A stretch of 64,000 nt of DNA. Origin: Rhizophagus clarus (taxonomy: Eukaryota > Glomeromycota > Glomeromycetes > Glomerales > Glomeraceae). Below are positions 58,656 to 64,000 of the stretch, one piece after another (positions within the stretch are counted from its first letter, which is position 1; each line of letters begins with the position of its first letter). Where the stretch lies: NCBI GenBank assembly GCA_015698045.1, contig BLAL01000208.1:372001-436000 (forward strand), written 5' to 3'. Position numbers and translations under genes: made by a program. Under the pieces are notes generated by a model, which did not search any database, had not been told where the DNA came from, and saw only the letters and a program-made list of their open reading frames with translations.

Positions 58656-60698
58656 TTATAGGTACTCCACTTCGCACCACTTTTTTTTTAAAGCATAGCA
58701 ATTTCGTGATTCGTCATCAATATCATCCTCATTATCATCTTCAATTTCTTCTTCAGAATCTTCTTCCGATATGTATTCTTCAGAATCTTCAGAGTCTTTA
58801 GGATCTTCTTCCTCATTTTGATATACATAATTAACTTTTTTAGTCCGCTTTAGTCTGGGGCAATTAACCTTTGTATGTCCAGCCTTTCCACATACTGAGC
58901 AATGCCGGACAAGTTTACTTGATGCTTTACTTGGCACTATCTTTCTTACAACCTTCTTTGTGGCATATGCACTTTTTGGTGTAAAAGGGCTCTTTCTAAC
59001 ATGAGCTGTTTGACCTCCTAATCTCTTTTTAAGTTCTTCATAAATAAAATTTTCTAATGTAGCATCATCTGTTCCTATTCCTGTATAAGCCAAATCTCTT
59101 GCTAGACGAATTTTAAAATCATCTTTTGGCTGAATAGTAGGTACAGTCTCTTGAGGGGTAGCTAATTGTTGAAAAGATACTTGTGAACTTATGGCGGGAT
59201 TACGTTCTAGCCATATATTCTTTAGATTTGTAAAGAATGCATCTATACCACCTGGATTAGCAATCTTCATCCATGTATAGAAATCACCTGTTAAGTGGTT
59301 CTTTAGAAATGATAGGACCGTTGCATCATTATCTGCCACACTTAATAATAATGGCCGAATTCTTTTTTCATATGTATCAGGACTATCTGTTGGTAAAAAT
59401 CTTTCTTGGGATAATCTTTGAATTGCTGATTGTTGGGTGCCTATATTATCACGTTGATATTTTGCTCTCATCCATGTTCGTAAAGTAGCTGGTGTATTAA
59501 TAGCAGGATTACCACCAGTATAGGGATCGTTAGCTGGAACTGGAATATACTTTCCTCCTAATTTGGTTTTTAAAAGTCCACATTTAATCAAATCATTAAA
59601 GTCTCCTGCATTAGCAGTTTCAAGTGCTGTCATACTTCCATCCAAATGTGATATAGAGTTCCAGAGTTTATCTAAGTAATCATCAGGAGGTTCTTGTCCA
59701 GAATATTGCTCATGTTCAGCAAAAATAGGTGCTATTATATTATATAATGGTTCACGTCTAGCATCTGCCATGTTTCCTAATTGCGGATTATTTTGTAAAT
59801 TCAAGATAATTTGTCGTGAATTTAATTCCTTAGCTTTCCATTTTTGGTATCTATTAAATACAAATGCCCGATTGAATTCTGCTAAGTCTGCCTCTGCTTT
59901 GCGTCTCTGATTTATTAGCTGAAGAATGGCTTTTTCTCCTACTAATACATTTATTCGATTTTGCTTTCTTAAGGCTATCCTTTGTCCATTAGTTTGCCTA
60001 TCCTGTGCTATTTGCCACCAACGTCGACGTTCATTTACCTCATTATTATATGCTAAAGTCAGTAGCTGAACTCTTCGAAGACATTGATTTCTAGTAGTTG
60101 TTAAATCATTCCTAAGGCCATTGATTCGATCATTAGCTATACGGTATAAACCTTGCATGTTAATAGCATCTTGAGCATGTCTTTGCATAAGTCCACGAGC
60201 AGTTGTTAATGAAATTCGTATACCATTTAATGTATTTTTAGGGTTAAATGATGTATCTCCATCAATATATGCCTCTACCCGATCTAGTGCTGTAGCGATA
60301 TTTATTAAAATATCAGGTATGGCCATATTTTCTTTCTCTGGTCGTTCTTCTTCTTTAGAATGTTTATTACTAGATTTAGATAATTCTTGTATACGAGATT
60401 TAAGTTTATCTATTATGTCTTCTAGCTGGATAATTCGATTATCTTGAATAACTAATGCCTCCTCTTTTAGCTCCAGGTGATCCTGACATTTTTTAAGTTC
60501 ACCTAGAATAACCTTACATTTATCCTTTAACTGATTAACTTCTTCATCATAAGATTGTAAATTCTTTTCAAGATGAGAAATATATTGCTCACAGGCTTTA
60601 ATTTCCTCTTCAAGTTTGCAGATTTTCTTTTGTACTAACTTTATCCCTAGATCAAAGTTGCTATTTAGCTGATCAAGATATGTCTGCTCAACCCCCAT
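58656..60698 (-). CDS. Gag-like structural protein, 680 aa
   Basis: ATG at 60,698. Residues ~1-115 are coiled coil (EEEIKACEQYISHLEKNLQS onward). ~125-310 are helical and Arg-rich (a second possible start is MAIPDIL at ~124). ~330-500 resemble the capsid region of Ty3-type Gag (RTWMRAKYQ, YEKRIRPLLLSVADNDATVL, LTGDFYTWMKIANPGGI, FFTNLKNIWLERNP). A CCHC knuckle CSVCGKAGHTKVNC lies at 600-613, followed by an acidic tail. Such proteins assemble particles and bind nucleic acid. The gene overlaps the integrase start head-to-head by 19 bp and feeds the protease frame by a -1 step at its 3' end. It is uninterrupted, unlike polB. Inference: it stands in for the missing capsid gene. Confidence 0.82.
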   Translation of the reverse strand: MGVEQTYLDQLNSNFDLGIKLVQKKICKLEEEIKACEQYISHLEKNLQSYDEEVNQLKDKCKVILGELKKCQDHLELKEEALVIQDNRIIQLEDIIDKLKSRIQELSKSSNKHSKEEERPEKENMAIPDILINIATALDRVEAYIDGDTSFNPKNTLNGIRISLTTARGLMQRHAQDAINMQGLYRIANDRINGLRNDLTTTRNQCLRRVQLLTLAYNNEVNERRRWWQIAQDRQTNGQRIALRKQNRINVLVGEKAILQLINQRRKAEADLAEFNRAFVFNRYQKWKAKELNSRQIILNLQNNPQLGNMADARREPLYNIIAPIFAEHEQYSGQEPPDDYLDKLWNSISHLDGSMTALETANAGDFNDLIKCGLLKTKLGGKYIPVPANDPYTGGNPAINTPATLRTWMRAKYQRDNIGTQQSAIQRLSQERFLPTDSPDTYEKRIRPLLLSVADNDATVLSFLKNHLTGDFYTWMKIANPGGIDAFFTNLKNIWLERNPAISSQVSFQQLATPQETVPTIQPKDDFKIRLARDLAYTGIGTDDATLENFIYEELKKRLGGQTAHVRKSPFTPKSAYATKKVVRKIVPSKASSKLVRHCSVCGKAGHTKVNCPRLKRTKKVNYVYQNEEEDPKDSEDSEEYISEEDSEEEIEDDNEDDIDDESRNCYALKKKWCEVEYL
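58686..58692 (-). promoter_or_regulatory. Slippery heptamer T TTA AAA (Gag to protease)
   Basis: In the Gag frame the codons GCT TTA AAA AAA form T TTA AAA, a canonical -1 slippery site, about 30 nt before the Gag stop (58,656) and inside the 46-bp overlap with the protease frame. The following sequence is AT-poor for this region, but I could not establish a pseudoknot. The A9 run makes a 1-base deletion an alternative. Confidence 0.6.
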
Positions 60699-61792
60699 TG
60701 TTACCTATTATTCCTATAGATTCTGATGAGACTCGAAATCTTGATATTTCTATTGCTTTGAAAAAGATTTATTATCAACCTATTGGTTATCAGAGAAATG
60801 CGAAAAAATTACATAAAGCCTCTATTAAGGCTGGATATGATTTTACTATTGATGAAGTGAAGGACTGGCTTGAGAGACAGGCTGTACACCAAATACATAT
60901 GCCACGTCCTAGATATATTCCTTGTGCAAGTTTTACCTCTATTACTACGCCCAATGAAGTCCATCAGGCAGATGTTCTTTATATGCCTTATAATAAAGTA
61001 GGACGAATTACTTATCTTTTTTGTCTTAATGTAGTGGACATTGCTTCTAGATATAAAGCATCTATTCCTATTGGTGCATATAGTGTCAAGGATAGAGAGG
61101 GAATCTTAACTTCAAAGACTATTGCTCGAGCACTTGAGAAAATTTATGATGATCCTGAAATTCCTCTTGTCTGGCCAAAATTATTAATCACTGATAGGGG
61201 CTCTGAATTTAAGGGAGAATGTGAGGTTCTTATGATGGAACATAATGTAAAAATTCAGAAGGCCAAATCTAAACGTACTATGGGTATTGTTGAAAGATAT
61301 AATCGTACCTTGGTTGAAAAACTATTTCCTTCCCAGGATGCTTCTGATCTCTTGTCTTTGCATTTAAATGATCGTTCTAGGGTTTGGGTTAAGAATTTGC
61401 CTTTAATTGTTGAGGACATTAATAATTCTATCACACGTCAGATTGGTATTTCTCCTGTTGAAGCTATTGAGAAAGAAGAGATCATTGCTAAGCCTTCTTA
61501 TTCCCGTGATGGTCCATTAGGTTTTGATGAAGAGAAGCTTTCTAGTGATGTTCTTGTTCGTTATTTACTTTATCCTGGTGATTTGGAGGGTGAAAGACGT
61601 CGTGCTGGTGATTTAAATTGGTCTCCTCATATTTATCATATTCTTGAATCTATGGTGCAAAAAAATCAGCCAGTATTATATTGGCTGGAAGATGATGATG
61701 GTAATGGCCCACAAAGATCTTTTATTCGAGAAGAATTGATGGTTATTCCCTTTGATACGGAATTACCTCCTCAGTGGATTCTTACAAAATAA
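60680..61792 (+). CDS. Polinton rve integrase, 370 aa
   Basis: ATG at 60,680. Zinc-binding-like N terminus (HKASIK...H..H, partial). Catalytic core at about 90-270 with D98 (HQADVLYMP), D172 (LLITDRGSEFKGE) and E205 (GIVERYNRTL), the D,D,E set of retroviral/Polinton integrases. The C-terminal part (~290-370) ends in a small basic/aromatic region (VLYWLEDDDGNGPQRSFIREEL) like the chromo/SH3-type tail of these integrases. It would cut and join element ends and create the 6-bp target duplication. Intact. It starts within 19 bp of the divergent Gag ORF and ends 4 bp from the convergent 127-aa ORF. Confidence 0.93.
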   Translation: MSAQPPLLPIIPIDSDETRNLDISIALKKIYYQPIGYQRNAKKLHKASIKAGYDFTIDEVKDWLERQAVHQIHMPRPRYIPCASFTSITTPNEVHQADVLYMPYNKVGRITYLFCLNVVDIASRYKASIPIGAYSVKDREGILTSKTIARALEKIYDDPEIPLVWPKLLITDRGSEFKGECEVLMMEHNVKIQKAKSKRTMGIVERYNRTLVEKLFPSQDASDLLSLHLNDRSRVWVKNLPLIVEDINNSITRQIGISPVEAIEKEEIIAKPSYSRDGPLGFDEEKLSSDVLVRYLLYPGDLEGERRRAGDLNWSPHIYHILESMVQKNQPVLYWLEDDDGNGPQRSFIREELMVIPFDTELPPQWILTK

Positions 61793-61796
61793 ATTT

Positions 61797-62180
61797 CTAA
61801 AGTGATGATAGGAAGTCTTCTGTCTCTTCATTAACTTTGTCTTCTGTAACAAAATAATCTTTAGCTAATTTATGGTATAGCTTGTATAATTCTATAATTG
61901 AATTAAGAATCTTTGGATCTTGTCCATACCATGATTTATAATCATCCATGATTTTATCATATTTATCTTTATTGGGAAATATCGTCATGGCTAATTTTAA
62001 TACATATTCTTGTGGTTCCTCTGCCTGACGTAATTTTTTGATCCTTTCTTTATATGATTGCATGAATTTACCTTCCTTTGGCCTTCTATAATAGATGCCA
62101 GCTTTGACTACATTTATTAATGCTTGTTCGATTTCCTGATATGTGGGCTTGGTATCAGCTAATTGATTTTGTGTACTCAT
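61797..62180 (-). CDS. 127-aa Polinton ORF, unknown
   Basis: ATG at 62,180, just inside the right TIR. Charged and helical (Lys/Glu/Tyr-rich: YKERIKKLRQ, YDKIMDDYKSWYG), with no Cys/His sites and no membrane segment. Convergent with integrase with 4 bp between stops. The ~50-bp promoter-like element in the TIR end lies about 45 bp upstream. Unknown family; possible terminal-protein or regulatory role is a guess. Confidence 0.6.
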   Translation of the reverse strand: MSTQNQLADTKPTYQEIEQALINVVKAGIYYRRPKEGKFMQSYKERIKKLRQAEEPQEYVLKLAMTIFPNKDKYDKIMDDYKSWYGQDPKILNSIIELYKLYHKLAKDYFVTEDKVNEETEDFLSSL

Positions 62181-62261
62181 TGTAAAAGTTTTGCTACTCC
62201 GGTGCTTGTATTAATATTACAAAATCTTTTGTTTAAAATAAAATATTTATTTCTTATTACT

Positions 62262-62504
62262 ATGATAGGCGAATAATCTTGCAACTATTTACTTAGAACT
62301 GGTGGTATCTGTGCACGGACCTGCCGTCGGCCTGAAGGATGTCATGAACATTGGAAATCTAGAAAGCGTCTTCCTTGTAATGTTTGTGGTAAGCCAACTA
62401 GCTCTGAACCCAGCCTTTGTAGGAAGCATGCTAACAGTTATTATGTGACTCAGTATATTAATAGGCTTCGTGATAGAGCCTTAGGTACGTATAATAGGGA
62501 GTAA
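62262..62504 (+). pseudogene. Right-TIR copy of the Cys/His-rich gene, nonsense
   Basis: Same 81-codon frame as 50,655-50,897, but codon 5 is TAA (TAT in the left copy), and a glycine before the last zinc cysteine is serine. All cysteines remain. It is silent unless a start downstream is used, and there is no suitable ATG. Confidence 0.8.
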
Positions 62505-62698
62505 CCTTTTCGAAAAAAATTTACACCTTTAGGTGCGGTGCATTGCAGAGGTTGACTTATCTTGTATACATGCTCCGCTTTGCTTCGCTGTCTGTGGTCA
62601 CTGTTTGGTAAGACTTGCCGATAGTGCGTTGCAGAGGTTAACATATTTTGGCATTCTTATTTGCCTCATATATTGCATACATTAGAATATGGTAGCAT

Positions 62699-62926
62699 AT
62701 GGTCGAATGCGTATTCACTGGCGTCGCCTTAAAGGGCTTTGCCTGCTTATACTTATTCTCCTATATCGAACGTGCATTCGTCATCACTCTGCTCCTCCTC
62801 ATGCTTGTTTTCTCTTGCTACCTAAGTAGTATGCTATTGGGAGGATTTTTTTTTCACCTCATGGTTATACTTTCTCGTGAACATATCTTGTATACTTGCT
62901 CTGCCTACCCTAATAGTGAGACTTAG
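62699..62926 (+). CDS. Right-TIR copy of the hydrophobic ORF
   Basis: Mirror of 50,233-50,460 with one change (Ala to Thr). See the left copy; coding status is uncertain. Confidence 0.25.
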   Translation: MVECVFTGVALKGFACLYLFSYIERAFVITLLLLMLVFSCYLSSMLLGGFFFHLMVILSREHILYTCSAYPNSET

Positions 62927-63759
62927 TTAGGTGAAATTTTTTTTTACACCTAAGGTTTGACTTTTGTCCTAATGTTTGCGTAAAGGAAATGACTTCAGAA
63001 TGGTTTCCTGTATATTGAAATATTATTGGTATGATAGAACTTATGCTATAGCTTTTTTGGTTTAGTTATTCGTATACAAAAAATTTACACCTAATGTTAG
63101 ACTTAGCCGGGTGAAATTTTTTTTTACACCTAAGGTTGGACTTTTTGCCCTAATGATTGTGTAAAGGAAATGACTTCAGATTGGTTTCCTGTATATTGAA
63201 AAATATTTGTATGATAGAACTTATGCTATAGCTTTTTGGTTTAGTTATTCGTATACAAAAAAATTTACACCTAAGACAGGCTTAGGTGTAAATTTTTTAT
63301 TTTGTTTACTACAATGAATCAGTTTTAGAATTCATTCTAGGATAACATTAAATCTGGTATGCTTATTTTGCTTGAAGGACCATCAGATGAGCATGCTCGG
63401 ACACTTTGGTCATCGATGCTCATCTGACTTTTTGGTGGCAAGCTGGATGGCATACTTTTTTGTTATCTTATTTGGAATTAAAATTTGGCCAGCTCGTTAA
63501 CAATGATGGTGCTCTCCTTTGGCTTTTAAACATCAAATTTGGGCAAGATGGGTATGTTAACAGGATTTGAGCCCAGCTTGATTTTAAGTCTGAATTCTAT
63601 ATTAGTTTTTGATATGTTTCTTGCTGGGCAAATATGGGTTTGGTTCCTAAAATAGATTACTTAAATTTCTATATCGGGAATTAAGCTGGGAGGGGCTTAC
63701 TCCTTTTATAGCTATATGGTAATTTTGTCCCAGAACCCCCAGTTTTACCCTACTGATAG

Positions 63760-63865
63760 TTAGTTATGGATCATTTATTTTCGTTCATTTTGTAATTGGT
63801 CGACAATATTGTTTCTGTTCTAATTGTTTGTACGCCAGATAAAAATAAAAATAAAAATAAAAAAA
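63760..63865 (+). other. LINE 3' UTR end and A-rich tail
   Basis: Resumes the LINE after the Polinton and ends in (ATAAAA)n at about 63,838-63,865, directly followed by the right 18-bp target duplication. Confidence 0.85.
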
Positions 63866-63883
63866 TAGATATATTTAGGATTT
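63866..63883 (+). repeat. LINE target site duplication, right copy
   Basis: Exact match of TAGATATATTTAGGATTT at 40,421-40,438. Confidence 0.93.
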
Positions 63884-64000
63884 GTTCGTTATGCTGTAAT
63901 TATATTATGAAAGGTATTAGCAGTCACCTATTGCTTCGCACTGGGACTAATAAGTAGGTTTAAATCGATATAGTAGTAACTTATATTGAAAAGAAAATTA

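Larger units (their letters stand above)
57616..58692 (-). pseudogene. Retroviral-type aspartic protease frame
   Basis: The frame lies -1 to the Gag-like ORF and overlaps its last ~46 bp. It has one stop (TGA at 58,396-58,398, consistent with a CGA-to-TGA change), after which it runs to the TAG at 57,616. The protease core is at about 58,080-57,750: YAMIDSGSDSSIFSENVA (catalytic DSGS), with later beta-strand-like segments and a LFILGTKW loop where retropepsins have an (I/L)(I/L)G motif. A pepsin-fold dimer of this type would cut the Gag-like polyprotein. Polintons known to me use a cysteine protease, so the aspartic type is unusual. The frame has no good ATG of its own before the core, which fits expression by frameshifting. 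Confidence 0.75.
49408..63754 (+). mobile_element. Polinton/Maverick-like element, 14.35 kb, with Gag-Pro block
   Basis: TIRs of 1.56 kb begin AGTAGGGTAAAACTGGGGG. Order: left TIR; DNA polymerase B (+); a 64-aa ORF (+); F-box/LRR gene (+); a short broken ORF (+); zinc-finger, aspartic protease and Gag-like frames (-); rve integrase (+); a 127-aa ORF (-); right TIR. PolB plus rve integrase plus long TIRs defines a Polinton, and Polintons have been reported from Glomus. No FtsK/HerA-type ATPase, adenovirus-type cysteine protease or jelly-roll capsid protein was found. The TIRs differ at only a few positions, so the insertion is fairly young or the TIRs have been homogenised. Confidence 0.92.
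62191..63754 (-). repeat. Polinton right TIR
   Basis: 1,564 bp, mirror of the left TIR (49,408-50,968). Differences include the nonsense change at 62,274, a Gly-to-Ser change, one Ala/Thr change in the hydrophobic frame and single-base length changes in A/T runs. Confidence 0.93.
40439..63865 (+). mobile_element. Full-length LINE, split by Polinton
   Basis: A non-LTR retrotransposon of about 9.1 kb: 40,439-49,407 plus 63,760-63,865. It has a 5' UTR, ORF1 (CCHC), ORF2 (APE endonuclease, reverse transcriptase, RNase H), a 3' UTR and an AAAAAT-repeat tail ending at 63,865. The 18-bp target duplications are exact. APE plus RNase H places it near the I/Tad-type LINEs. ORF1 and ORF2 carry multiple stops and frameshifts. 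The Polinton entered its 3' UTR later; a foldback element sits between ORF1 and ORF2. Confidence 0.9.

Noticed and set aside
62450-62644. Minus-strand 64-codon frame in the right TIR, mirrored at 50,515-50,709
   Set aside because: It runs antisense over the Cys/His-rich gene; its presence in both TIRs only reflects their identity.

Overview
The window is AT-rich eukaryotic DNA, most likely nuclear sequence of an arbuscular mycorrhizal fungus (Glomeromycotina, Rhizophagus-like). This is inferred from the density of fungal F-box/LRR genes, the TTAGGG-type interstitial telomeric repeat, short GT-AG introns, CACGTG-containing upstream regions, and the mix of Polinton, LINE and DDE elements. No bacterial-type operons, rRNA or convincing tRNA genes were seen.

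Layout. 1-1,005 is a three-unit tandem array (335 bp per unit), each unit holding a long imperfect palindrome. 1,006-10,300 is essentially gene-free and contains a tRNA-like dimer, an interstitial telomere tract and a ~44-bp minisatellite. 10,684 and 22,446 are two diverged copies of one small Asn/Tyr/Gly-rich protein gene with shared upstream DNA. 13,094-15,190 holds an orphan ~700-aa basic protein gene in a GC-richer island, followed by a puzzling series of splice-acceptor-like units (15.8-17.3 kb). F-box genes lie at 18,350-20,068 (+) and 27,243-28,730 (-), with broken F-box copies at 25.9-26.9 kb. Two hAT-like MITEs (20,420 and 30,751) and several decayed coding remnants fill 20-34 kb. A polypyrimidine tract covers 34.85-35.5 kb.

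Mobile-element half. 35,762-39,828 is a DDE DNA transposon with ~36-bp TIRs and a TAA target duplication. Its spliced ~1,000-aa transposase has one nonsense codon. 40,439-63,865 is a full-length but dead LINE (APE, RT, RNase H) bounded by an 18-bp target duplication. It is split in its 3' UTR by a 14.35-kb Polinton/Maverick-like element (49,408-63,754), and a ~365-bp foldback element lies between its two ORFs.

The Polinton is the most interesting object. It has 1.56-kb TIRs, protein-primed-type DNA polymerase B (three in-frame stops) and a rve integrase. No packaging ATPase or jelly-roll capsid gene was seen. In that place is a retroelement-like block on the minus strand: a 680-aa Gag-like protein with coiled coil and CCHC knuckle, then a DSGS aspartic protease, then a zinc-finger tail. 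The three frames are each linked by a -1 step located exactly on a canonical slippery heptamer (T TTA AAA, then A AAA AAC). The element also carries an F-box/LRR gene of host type. The Gag-Pro block could supply the particle and maturation functions that capsid genes supply in other Polintons. This is inference: homopolymer indels could explain both frame changes, and this copy is visibly decaying.
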